A DNA stretch of 33,257 bases from CAWBRT01 sp050015355 (GTDB taxonomy: Bacteria; Acidobacteriota; Terriglobia; Terriglobales; Acidobacteriaceae), in NCBI GenBank assembly GCA_050015355.1, contig JBEKBO010000056.1, positions 1-33,257 on the forward strand, written 5' to 3'. The notes beneath the pieces were generated by a model, which saw nothing but the letters and a program-made list of their open reading frames with translations, was not told where the DNA came from and searched no databases. This document shows, one piece after another, positions 7,676 to 15,424 of the stretch (the stretch's first letter is position 1; each line of letters opens with the position of its first letter). Position numbers and translations under genes: made by a program.

Positions 7676-8692
7676 CTAATCCGCGTTTGCGGCACGCTCA
7701 ATCGTCTCCACCCGTTTCACGCTCTTCTTTTGATCTCTTCTCGCCATTAGTATTCGTTGCACGCCAATAAATATCAACAGCAATACAGCAATGGCAATTC
7801 TTGTCCACCAAGAATTCAAGTCCCCTTGAAAATTAATGAATGTCTGAATGATTCCTTCAATTAGGACACCAAAGACCGTCCCAATTACGAATCCGACGCC
7901 ACCAGTCATAAGAGTGCCGCCAACCACCGTACCTGCAATCGCGTCTAGTTCAAGGCCGGTGGCATGGCTTCCATACCCGGAAAGCATATAAAAGGAAAAC
8001 ACCAGTCCACCCACAGACGAAGTGAATCCGCTTAAAACATAGACAAGCACCTTGGTCCGATTAACCGGTAATCCCATAAGCCTGGCGGATTGCTCATTGC
8101 TTCCAATTGCATAAATAGCTCGCCCAAATCTCGTATAATGAGCGATGTAAATAAACACCAGAAGCATAAACAAAGTGACGATTACGCCGACCGACAAAAA
8201 TGAGTCAAATAAGAACGGCATGCGGTATTCAGAGATCGCCACAAATAAGGGATTCGATATGCTTATTGTGTCGGTGCTAATAACATAGCTCAGTCCTCTG
8301 GTAAGGAACATTCCGGCTAGCGTTGCGATAAATGGCTGCACGTTAAAATAGGTAATAAGAATTCCATGCAATAGACCAACAACACCGCCGACCGCAAGCG
8401 CGATCAACATTACAAGAACTGGATTGTAGTGCAATGTGGTCAATAAATAAGCGGCAAGCATCGACACGAATGCGATGATGGAGCCAACTGAAAGATCGAT
8501 CCCGCCGGAAATAATGACCAGGGTTTCCCCTAACGCAACAATGATCAGAAAGGAATTATCAATAAGCAGATTTACTAAGTTCTGCGCGCCGAAAAAGTTA
8601 TCATATGCGAAAGAGCCAATCACGACTAGAGTCACAAATATACCGATGGTTATCACCACCGAAGTATACTTAGATTTTATCGGTACCCTCAT
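7676..8692 (-). CDS. yjfF: Sugar ABC transporter permease, YjfF type
   Basis: An inner-membrane permease of the RbsC family, about 338 residues with 8-10 hydrophobic segments. It has the signature ALGETLVIISGGIDLSVGS and the C-terminal GVLIEGIIQTFINF...SWWTRIAI that I recognise from YjfF of the galactofuranose importer. An upstream in-frame start at 8761 exists, but the ATG at 8692 shares a base with the ytfT stop (TAATG), which is the natural translational coupling point. It ends with a charged cytoplasmic tail. Together with the preceding YtfT-like permease it should make a heterodimeric channel. Family certain; substrate inferred only to be a sugar. Confidence 0.92.
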   Translation of the reverse strand: MRVPIKSKYTSVVITIGIFVTLVVIGSFAYDNFFGAQNLVNLLIDNSFLIIVALGETLVIISGGIDLSVGSIIAFVSMLAAYLLTTLHYNPVLVMLIALAVGGVVGLLHGILITYFNVQPFIATLAGMFLTRGLSYVISTDTISISNPLFVAISEYRMPFLFDSFLSVGVIVTLFMLLVFIYIAHYTRFGRAIYAIGSNEQSARLMGLPVNRTKVLVYVLSGFTSSVGGLVFSFYMLSGYGSHATGLELDAIAGTVVGGTLMTGGVGFVIGTVFGVLIEGIIQTFINFQGDLNSWWTRIAIAVLLLIFIGVQRILMARRDQKKSVKRVETIERAANAD

Positions 8693-9738
8693 TATGCTCT
8701 TCCTTGCTTGAACTGTACTTTGCCAATGGCTGTTTTGACCCTTTCGGACTGTAACGAGCAAATAATAATCACAATTATGGCATTCACTACCAGCATAATT
8801 TCGGGCGCAACCCCTCTCGAATATATTGTCGTTCGAATGGTTTGTATGATTAACGCCCCCACCATGCTGGCGCCGAGTGAAAACTTACCACCCGCCATGG
8901 AATTTCCGGCAATCGCAAAAGCCAAAATGGCATCTAACTCAATGAAGTTTCCCATCGTGTTGGGGTCTGCTGATTTTACTTCTGAAGTCATCAATATCCC
9001 GGCCATTCCCGCGCATAATCCGCTAATCGAATAGCAAATCAACGTAATGAGAGGAACGTTCAGGCCGGAGAATCGGCCCGCGACTCTATTGATTCCGACG
9101 GTCTCAAGGAACAGCCCAAACGGCGTCTTCTTGATAAAAATCATTGTGAGTAAGAAGACCGCGCCAACGATGAATATGGAAACCGGAAAGCCAAAGAGAA
9201 AGCCGCCGCCAATATAAAAAAATCGCTCATGATAAACCGTGATTACATTGCCGCTCGTAATTAATTGAGCAATCCCTCTCCCGGCCACCAAGAGAATTAG
9301 CGTTGCCACAATGGCCTGGAGTCCAAAGTATGAAACAAGTAAGCCATTCCAGAGCCCTAAGAGCAACGCGAATCCTAACGTTAATAGAAGTGCAGTCCCT
9401 AGCGGGATATTGGACACAAATTGCTGGGCTCCATTTATGTCGACCATCTTGCCGCTCAGTAAAACAGCAATGGTGGAGCTTGCGATCGCCATAATGGACC
9501 CAACAGAAATATCTATTCCTCCTGAAGCGATCACTAAAGTCATCCCAATCGTCAAAAGCATGAGAACGGATGCCCGGTTCAAAATGTCGATTAAACTTCC
9601 GTAAAGATGTCCCTCCTTCATTTCCAGAAGAAAAAAGTCTTTCGTAAAAATGAAATTGAACAAGAGCAATAGCGCCAAGCCAATCAAAGGCCAAAATACT
9701 TGGTGACTCGTGATTCCTCTTTTTAGAACCGGTTTCAT
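8692..9738 (-). CDS. ytfT: Sugar ABC transporter permease, YtfT type
   Basis: A 348-residue RbsC-family permease. It contains YGSLIDILNRASVLMLLTIG followed by MTLVIASGGIDISVGS, which matches YtfT closely (GSPIDILNRA in the E. coli protein, from memory). About ten membrane segments are visible. A cytoplasmic coupling region lies near AGNSMAGGKFSLGASMVGAL. The gene starts 84 bases after the ATPase gene ends, and its stop overlaps the yjfF start by one base. The presence of two different permeases, rather than one RbsC homodimer, is typical of the YtfQ/R/T-YjfF furanose-type importer. Sampled base composition here is markedly lower in G+C than in the outer parts of the window. Confidence 0.93.
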   Translation of the reverse strand: MKPVLKRGITSHQVFWPLIGLALLLLFNFIFTKDFFLLEMKEGHLYGSLIDILNRASVLMLLTIGMTLVIASGGIDISVGSIMAIASSTIAVLLSGKMVDINGAQQFVSNIPLGTALLLTLGFALLLGLWNGLLVSYFGLQAIVATLILLVAGRGIAQLITSGNVITVYHERFFYIGGGFLFGFPVSIFIVGAVFLLTMIFIKKTPFGLFLETVGINRVAGRFSGLNVPLITLICYSISGLCAGMAGILMTSEVKSADPNTMGNFIELDAILAFAIAGNSMAGGKFSLGASMVGALIIQTIRTTIYSRGVAPEIMLVVNAIIVIIICSLQSERVKTAIGKVQFKQGRA

Positions 9739-9783
9739 ATGTACCTCAGCATCAGTCTTCGGCAGCCAAGATGCGCCGTGTCC

Positions 9784-9797
9784 CGGGGATATCCCCG
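9784..9797 (-). repeat. Intercistronic palindrome between ytfR and ytfT
   Basis: CGGGGATATCCCCG is a perfect 14-base palindrome in the 84-base gap between the ATPase and the first permease. In RNA it gives a 5-base-pair GC stem with a 4-base loop. It may tune the ratio of ATPase to permease or mark an mRNA processing point. There is no T-run. Confidence 0.35.
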
Positions 9798-9822
9798 CGT
9801 GACCGTAGTGTCGGCTCCCCTG

Positions 9823-11379
9823 TCACAGTTCGTTGGCTCCTATAGCAAACTCGCCATGTCCTCCTGAAATCGTATGCATGATTCCTTGCTCACTGATCTC
9901 GCCCTTACCAAGTTCCCCAATCGTTCGTTTGTCCCGATAAACTGCAACTCTCTCGCAACAACGAACCATTTCTTCCAATTCCGAGGAAATGAACAAAACA
10001 GCCATTCCTTCTTTGGCCAGGTTAACAATAATCGTTTGTATTTCGGCTTTGGCGCCAACATCGATGCCCCGAGTCGGCTCATCGAGAATCAATAATGCCG
10101 GCTCTGTTGCAAGCCATCTTGCAATGACTACTTTTTGCTGGTTTCCTCCGCTCAGATTCCTAACTAATTGCTCGCAACCGGGAGTACTTATGTTCAGCAA
10201 GTCGATAAATCTGTTCGCTATATCTTCTTGCACTCTTCGCGGAATGGAGTGTCTCAAGCCCTTCTTTGCTTGCAAACCGAGAATTATGTTTTCTCTAACT
10301 GTCAAATCGGCAATAATACTTTCGCTTTTTCTATTTTCCGGACAGAATCCCATTCCTAATCTAATGGAATCTTGCGGGGAATTAATAGTTACCTCTTTGT
10401 CTTCAATATAGCTTTTACCACTATCTGCTTTATCAACTCCGAATATTAATCTCGCCGTCTCTGTACGCCCTGACCCTAGTAGTCCGGCCAATCCCATGAC
10501 CTCGCCCTTAGCGATTGAGATATCTATCGGGTCTATCGTGCCCTTTCGGCCAAGCTGCTTTCCACAGTAAAATGTCTTTGCCACCGATTTATCGGTGTCG
10601 GTTTCGCTTTTAGCTTTCTTCGCATCAACCCAACTCTGGAAGTCTTGAAGTTCTCTGCCGATCATTTTTGCCACAAGCTGGCCTCGTGGCAGGCTGGAAG
10701 TATCGAATGTCCCAACGCACTCCCCGTTTCTGAGAATCGTGACTCTATCTGTAACTTTATAAATTTGATCCAAGAAATGGGTGATAAATACAATTCCGAT
10801 ACCCTCGCTTTTTAGTTTCCGCATGACTGCGAATAAGTTCGACGCTTCATGCTTATCCAGACTGGAAGTAGGCTCATCGAGAATTAATACCCTGGCTGAA
10901 GTATCGAGCGCCCTGGAAATGGCCACCATTTGTTGAATGGCTACGGAATATTCATCTAGAGTGGATGTCACGTCCACTTTTATATTCAAGCGCGCGAGGG
11001 CTTCTTCGGACCTCTTGTTGATCTCTTTCCAATCGATGCGCCCATTCTTCATCGGTTGTCGTCCGATGAATATATTCTCAGCCACAGAGAGATGCGGGCA
11101 CAGATTCACTTCCTGGTACACAGTACTGATTCCCAACAATTGAGCGTGATGAGGGGATTTCGGTGCAATTCCTTTGCCCGATAAAAATATTTCACCCGAT
11201 TCCAGGGACTCCGCCCCGGTTAATACTTTAATCAGCGTAGATTTACCTGCTCCATTTTCGCCCACAATGCCGTGAATTTCGCCTTGCTGTAACTGAAAAG
11301 TAACATTGGAAAGGGCAACAACACCGGGGAAACGCTTGGTAATATTTCTCATGACTAGCAGGTCGTTATTGTCATTCAT
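9823..11379 (-). CDS. ytfR: Sugar ABC transporter ATP-binding protein (RbsA/YtfR type)
   Basis: A 518-residue tandem ATPase of the ribose/galactofuranose importer class. The first domain has a clean Walker A (GENGAGKST, about residues 40-48) and Walker B (LILDEPTSSLD). The second has the degenerate Walker A normal for this class (GLLGSGRTE), a signature LSGGNQQK and LLILDEPTRGIDVGAK. A linker of about 30 residues rich in Lys/Asp/Ser joins the halves. It is the first gene of the transporter block after the GntR gene, 208 bases downstream of it, and powers the YtfT/YjfF channel. Family certain; sugar unknown. Confidence 0.94.
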   Translation of the reverse strand: MNDNNDLLVMRNITKRFPGVVALSNVTFQLQQGEIHGIVGENGAGKSTLIKVLTGAESLESGEIFLSGKGIAPKSPHHAQLLGISTVYQEVNLCPHLSVAENIFIGRQPMKNGRIDWKEINKRSEEALARLNIKVDVTSTLDEYSVAIQQMVAISRALDTSARVLILDEPTSSLDKHEASNLFAVMRKLKSEGIGIVFITHFLDQIYKVTDRVTILRNGECVGTFDTSSLPRGQLVAKMIGRELQDFQSWVDAKKAKSETDTDKSVAKTFYCGKQLGRKGTIDPIDISIAKGEVMGLAGLLGSGRTETARLIFGVDKADSGKSYIEDKEVTINSPQDSIRLGMGFCPENRKSESIIADLTVRENIILGLQAKKGLRHSIPRRVQEDIANRFIDLLNISTPGCEQLVRNLSGGNQQKVVIARWLATEPALLILDEPTRGIDVGAKAEIQTIIVNLAKEGMAVLFISSELEEMVRCCERVAVYRDKRTIGELGKGEISEQGIMHTISGGHGEFAIGANEL

Positions 11380-11486
11380 ATGTTGCGGCCCTTCAAGTTA
11401 TTTGGGATCGTTCCTGCGACTGCGAGGTGTGGGTGCCGAATAATCTCAGTGAATCCTAGCCAACCAGGTGGACGGGGTGTTTCTTT

Positions 11487-11582
11487 CCTCGCGAGGTTTT
11501 CAATGATCTGCAATCTTGAGCTCATAGCCACCGTGGTCGTTTCCGGCACAGATCGTTTAATCTTTCATAAAAGCCCTTTTAT
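11487..11582. promoter_or_regulatory. Two palindromes between the GntR gene and ytfR
   Basis: The 208-base gap holds CCTCGCGAGG (11487-11496, a perfect 10-base palindrome) and ATAAAAG-CC-CTTTTAT (11567-11582, perfect 7-base arms) just past the GntR stop. The latter could be an operator for the GntR protein or a hairpin separating the regulator from the transporter genes. I found no strong -35/-10 pair here, so an internal promoter is only suspected. Confidence 0.35.
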
Positions 11583-11587
11583 CACGT

Positions 11588-12319
11588 CTAAACTCCGGTT
11601 TCCACATAGGGCAATATGACGTGCAGCAGCAAACGCTCCAGCTCCTCGCGAAGATTATGGAGATGATCTCGCATATGGCGTTCGGCACCATTTCCATCCC
11701 CCGCCAAAATCTTTTCCACAACCACTTCATGCTCGCGATTGGAGCGCTCCAAGCGACCTTGCATGGCCATTAGTCCAAGCCGTATCCGATACCACTGATC
11801 ATTGAGGTCACAGATGATGCGTGACGCACGTCCATTCCCAGACATCGCGAGGAGAACACCGTGGAGTTCAACGTCTGCTTTTCTCCACGCCTCATAATCA
11901 TTCGCGATGACTGACTTCTTCATCCGTACCATTGTCCTTTTCAATTGTCCGCGCTTTTGCCCGTCCTCACACTCCGCGGCCTTCCTTGCCAGCATGCTTT
12001 CCAGTGTCTCCTTGATATCAAAGATCTCCTGGATATCTTTCAGGGAAAGGCAATAGACCTGCCATCCGCGTCGCGCACAGCTACTCAAGAATCCCTCGTA
12101 CTCCAGAAGCCGAAAGGCTTCTCTGACCGGCGTTCGGCTCATACCCAGTTCCGAGGCGACCTGGCCGTCGGTAAGGCAAGAGCCGGGTTTGAGGTGCCGG
12201 TTCATGATTTTCTCTTTGATGAAGTGATAGGCCTTCTGCTGAAGGGTCGTGGTTCGATTGGAACCCGACTTATTCGCCCTCGGCTCCTTCACTCCTACGT
12301 TGTTCGTCTTCGTTTGCAT
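11588..12319 (-). CDS. GntR family transcriptional regulator, FCD (FadR) subfamily
   Basis: This 243-residue protein has an N-terminal winged helix (about 27-95: TDGQVASELGMSRTPVREAFRLLE is nearly diagnostic, seen here as SELGMSRTPVREAFRLL). A helical FCD ligand domain follows, with candidate metal or ligand His/Asp residues (ELHGVLLAMSGN; REHEVVVEKILAGD; ERHMRDHLHN). The ATG at 12319 is used here; a TTG codon directly before it is also in frame. It follows the transketolase C-half by a few bases and so lies inside the sugar operon, which makes it the likely local repressor responding to the sugar or an intermediate. FCD regulators usually bind short palindromes; candidates are noted around 11487-11582 and 16257-16345. 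Confidence 0.9.
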   Translation of the reverse strand: MQTKTNNVGVKEPRANKSGSNRTTTLQQKAYHFIKEKIMNRHLKPGSCLTDGQVASELGMSRTPVREAFRLLEYEGFLSSCARRGWQVYCLSLKDIQEIFDIKETLESMLARKAAECEDGQKRGQLKRTMVRMKKSVIANDYEAWRKADVELHGVLLAMSGNGRASRIICDLNDQWYRIRLGLMAMQGRLERSNREHEVVVEKILAGDGNGAERHMRDHLHNLREELERLLLHVILPYVETGV

Positions 12320-12325
12320 CAAAGG

Positions 12326-13261
12326 TTATATCTCAAGCAGCTTCTTGCAGCTTCTCTCAATCAAGTGATTGTTCAGGACATATTTCTCAAGAAGAGCATC
12401 ATATGGACCGGTCTCGGCGAAGGTGTCCCGGATCGCTACCATCTCTACTCTCACGGGACAGTGCTTGACCACGCACTCTGCTACAGCCGATCCCAAACCC
12501 CCAATGCTGCTGTGTTCTTCAACCGTCACAATCCCCTTCGTCTCTCTTGCCGCCTTGATAATTATTTCTTCATCCAAAGGCTTCAGGGTGTGGATCTCGA
12601 TCACTCTGGCGTGAATGCCCTCTTTCTTCAACCGTTCTGCTGCGTCGAGGGCCTTCGACACCAGTATCCCGGTGACCAGAATGGTCACATCCGCCCCATC
12701 TCTTAAAAGGATACCTTTCCCGATCTCAAAAGCGCGGTCTTCATTCTCCAGAACAGGAACTTCATTTCGACATAACCTGAGATAAACCGGCCCTCGATAA
12801 TAAGCAATGGCCTTTACAGCCTTCCGGGTGAGAATATCATCGGATGCTACGACCACCGTCATGTTTGGAGTCGCTCTCATGATTGCTAGATCGTAGATAG
12901 TTTGGTGAGAGACCCCGTCGAAAGAATCGGAAAGCCCACCGTAACTACCGCAGACCTTCACATTCAGATTCGGATAAGCAATCGAGCTTCTTATCTGCTC
13001 CCCCGCTCTCAGGGTCGTCAGGAAGCCGAAGGTGCTGGCAAAAGGAATCTTTCCCACCGTCGCAAAGCCGGCGGCCGCATCCATCATATTTGCCTCAGCC
13101 ACCCCGAAGTTAAAGAACCGATCCGGAAATGCCTTGCCGAAGAGGGCTGTTTTTGTGGATGAGGACACATCAGCGTCCAGAACCACTACTTCGGAGTTTT
13201 CTCTCCCTAACTCGACTAATGCTTCACCAAAGCTATCTCTGAGAGCGACCATCTTAAGCAT
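12326..13261 (-). CDS. Transketolase, C-terminal half (separate subunit)
   Basis: This 311-residue subunit carries the pyrimidine-binding and C-terminal domains of transketolase. The catalytic Glu is in FGVAEANMMDAAAGFA, the substrate loop is GSYGGLSDSFDGVSHQ, and the C-terminal domain has EEHSSIGGLGSAVAE and RDTFAETGPYDALLEKY. With the upstream N-half it forms a complete thiamine-diphosphate enzyme that moves two-carbon ketol units. Its start overlaps the N-half stop by eight bases, so translation is coupled. Split transketolases are known for ordinary pentose phosphates, apulose-4-phosphate and sulfofructose. No kinase is encoded nearby, so the acceptor and donor could be unphosphorylated sugars; this is inference. 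Confidence 0.9.
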   Translation of the reverse strand: MLKMVALRDSFGEALVELGRENSEVVVLDADVSSSTKTALFGKAFPDRFFNFGVAEANMMDAAAGFATVGKIPFASTFGFLTTLRAGEQIRSSIAYPNLNVKVCGSYGGLSDSFDGVSHQTIYDLAIMRATPNMTVVVASDDILTRKAVKAIAYYRGPVYLRLCRNEVPVLENEDRAFEIGKGILLRDGADVTILVTGILVSKALDAAERLKKEGIHARVIEIHTLKPLDEEIIIKAARETKGIVTVEEHSSIGGLGSAVAECVVKHCPVRVEMVAIRDTFAETGPYDALLEKYVLNNHLIERSCKKLLEI

Positions 13262-14093
13262 GGATTGCCTCCGCCAACTCGCTCACGGCCTGCGCGTACT
13301 CCTGCTCTGAGATCTGTTTCCCATGCCAAACGTGAGTATTCTCCATGAACGAGACTCCCTTTCCTTTTACCGTATGGGCGATTAGGATAGAAGGAACATC
13401 CTTCGTTTTCTTGGCTCTATCGAGCCCTTCGGAGATTTCTTCGGGTTCATGGCCATTGACCTCGATCACATTCCAGCCAAAAGATTTCCACTTTGCTATG
13501 ACATCTCCGAGCGGCATGATGTCGTCCATGGCTCCGTCGAGTTGATACCGGTTATAGTCGAGTAGAACGATGAGGTGATCGAGCTTAAACTTAACCGCAG
13601 CCATCGCTGCTTCCCATATCTGGCCTTCATTCATCTCACCGCAGCCAATTAAGACGTAGACGTAAAAGTCCTTCTTAGAGAGTCGACCTGCCAGTGCCAT
13701 TCCTATCCCGACGGAGGGACCGTGCCCAAGGGATCCGGTCGACATATCCACTCCCGGAGTCTTCAATAAATCAGGGTGCCCCTGGAGAATGCTGTTGAAA
13801 CGACGAAATGTATTTAATTCAGGCTTTGGGAAAAAACCCTTTTCGGCTAGGACGGCGTAGAGGGTCGGTGCACAGTGACCTTTCGAGGGGATGAACCGAT
13901 CCCGGTTCTCCCACTTCGGATTGCTCGGATCTACTCTCATCTTGTCAAAATAGAGCGTGGTAACGAGCTCTACGGCGGAGAGCGAACCGCCTGCATGTCC
14001 GGAGCCCGCTTCATAGATCATCTTCAAAACAGCCAGCCGGATCTCTCGAGTGAGGTTCCTGAAGTATTCTTTCTTCTCCGGAGAATAAGGCAT
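13254..14093 (-). CDS. Transketolase, N-terminal half (separate subunit) with GCG in place of GDG
   Basis: This 279-residue subunit carries the pyrophosphate-binding domain. Conserved His are present: H33 (GSGHAGGS), H73 (PSKGHCA), H106 (QGHPD), H124 (SLGHGPS). The cofactor motif, normally GDG followed by Asn about 30 residues later, reads IGCGEMNEG, so residue 151 is Cys where a Mg-binding Asp is expected. The Asn side is intact (LLDYNRYQLDG, N181). The codon at 13643-13641 is TGC, two base changes from either Asp codon via GAC to TGC, so a single-base error does not explain it. GAGGAAAGAGAG precedes the ATG. It is co-translated with the C-half. The family is certain; the effect of C151 is unknown. 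Confidence 0.9.
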   Translation of the reverse strand: MPYSPEKKEYFRNLTREIRLAVLKMIYEAGSGHAGGSLSAVELVTTLYFDKMRVDPSNPKWENRDRFIPSKGHCAPTLYAVLAEKGFFPKPELNTFRRFNSILQGHPDLLKTPGVDMSTGSLGHGPSVGIGMALAGRLSKKDFYVYVLIGCGEMNEGQIWEAAMAAVKFKLDHLIVLLDYNRYQLDGAMDDIMPLGDVIAKWKSFGWNVIEVNGHEPEEISEGLDRAKKTKDVPSILIAHTVKGKGVSFMENTHVWHGKQISEQEYAQAVSELAEAIHA

Positions 14094-14187
14094 CTCTCTC
14101 TTTCCTCGTATTTGTCCGGCTTGTTAACGACTCTTATCGCAGCCAGCACCTAGTTTGGAAACAACGTGGTTAAAAAACGAATCTCTA

Positions 14188-14216
14188 TTAAACTGCTCCG
14201 CTTTAAACTGCCCCGC
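14188..14216. repeat. Tandem 15-base direct repeat upstream of transketolase
   Basis: TTAAACTGCTCCGC (14188-14201) and TTAAACTGCCCCGC (14203-14216) differ at one base and repeat with a 15-base period. They lie in the 266-base gap between the sugar-binding-protein gene and the transketolase N-half, about 100 bases before the latter's start. A regulator site is possible. I see nothing coding in the gap. Confidence 0.35.
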
Positions 14217-14337
14217 ATCGAACCCACTTTAGCCTCCCGGAAGCGATCGGAGGAATAGGAGGATACCTCGGGTAAGATCGCGGCATCCCCCTCATTCCAT
14301 CCGGTACTTACGCCATGCGGGCGCACTAAAGTATCTC

Positions 14338-14352
14338 CGAGGCGTCACCTCG
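14338..14352 (-). terminator. Hairpin just after the sugar-binding-protein gene
   Basis: CGAGG-CGTCA-CCTCG is a perfect 5-base-pair stem 8-22 bases after the stop codon of the binding-protein gene. It lacks a T-run, so it is more likely an mRNA-stabilising or attenuating hairpin, as is common behind highly expressed binding-protein genes, than a full terminator. Confidence 0.35.
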
Positions 14353-14359
14353 CTGACAA

Positions 14360-15331
14360 TTAGTACACTCTAGTGGGCAAGTCTTTCGCGGCCGTTGCGG
14401 CGGTATAGAGTTTAAAATTCAACCAAGTTGCTTTCGGTATGGTACTAGTTTTTCCGGCAACGATTGTCTTTACTAACTCTACACACTTCGGCCCATAATC
14501 GATCGGATTTTCAATGGTCGCATTGTATCTTCCGGCAACCATTTCTTCAAAAGCAATTTTCAGGCCGTCCACAGAAACGATAATAACGTCCTTTCCAGGT
14601 TTTAGGCCCGCTTCCGTCAGTGCCTGTGCTCCACCTATACCCTGGTCATCAGCGGCCGACCATAATACATCGATTCTTATGCCTTGAGCCTTAAGAGATT
14701 TGATCATGGCCTCTGCCGCCTCTTTGCCTTTGGCCCTGGTGTAATCTCCGGATTGAGAGGCGACTATCTTAAATCTCGGCTGAGATTTCAAGGCTTCATC
14801 AAATCCCAATTTTCTTTCTACCGCTGTACTTGCCCCAACGGTTCCTTGAAGCTCCATGATGTTGACAGGACCGGGTTTATTCTTGAAGGTATCGAAAACA
14901 AATTGGGCTGCTATCTTGCCGGCCTGTGTATTATCCGGCCCAACAAAGGTCAGGTAATAATCTTCCGGTTTACCGACACTAACCGTAAGCTTTCTATTTA
15001 CTATGATCAGTGGAATGTGTTTATCCCTTATTTCTTTTAGAACAGCATCCCAACCGGTCGCCACGACCGGAGCAAGAATGATCACATCTACTTTTTGCGC
15101 AATGAAAGATCTGAGCGCCTTAATTTGGTTTTCTTGCTTCCCCTGCGCATCTGAGAACTTTAGAGTAATGCCTGCTTTGGCGAAAGCATCTTTCATGTTT
15201 TCAGACATTGAAGTTCGCCACGGATTTTCCGCGCCGATTTGTGAAAATCCAACCACAATCTTCTTATCGGCCGAAAAACTAAACGATGATGCAATCACCA
15301 GTGCTGCGATAGCCAGCAAGACTTTTTTCAC
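14360..15331 (-). CDS. ytfQ: Periplasmic sugar-binding protein (YtfQ type)
   Basis: A 323-residue type-1 periplasmic binding protein. The signal peptide covers about residues 1-20 (KK, a hydrophobic core, then SFSFS before ADKK); there is no lipobox. The mature start KKIVVGFSQIGAENPWRTS and the hinge segments VGPDNTQAGKIAAQ and ELQGTVGASTAVERKLGFDEAL match YtfQ, which binds galactofuranose in E. coli. The sugar-contact set should include the Trp/Arg of NPWR and the Asp of the VDG segment. The start codon is GTG, with GGAAGGAAA upstream. Unusually it is separated from its ATPase and permease genes by the split transketolase and the regulator. It probably delivers the sugar that this locus degrades. 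Confidence 0.92.
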   Translation of the reverse strand: MKKVLLAIAALVIASSFSFSADKKIVVGFSQIGAENPWRTSMSENMKDAFAKAGITLKFSDAQGKQENQIKALRSFIAQKVDVIILAPVVATGWDAVLKEIRDKHIPLIIVNRKLTVSVGKPEDYYLTFVGPDNTQAGKIAAQFVFDTFKNKPGPVNIMELQGTVGASTAVERKLGFDEALKSQPRFKIVASQSGDYTRAKGKEAAEAMIKSLKAQGIRIDVLWSAADDQGIGGAQALTEAGLKPGKDVIIVSVDGLKIAFEEMVAGRYNATIENPIDYGPKCVELVKTIVAGKTSTIPKATWLNFKLYTAATAAKDLPTRVY

Positions 15332-15424
15332 GATAATGTTTCCTTCCTCTCTTGATGTTGTTTGCGGGCCACAGGCTATCGCATGAGTTCTGCGAGAGTC
15401 TGTCCCCGTTTTTCACCGAAACCC

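Noticed and set aside
14210..14225. tRNA-like GCATCGAACCC sequence
   Set aside because: No cloverleaf can be formed around it; no tRNA found elsewhere in the window either.
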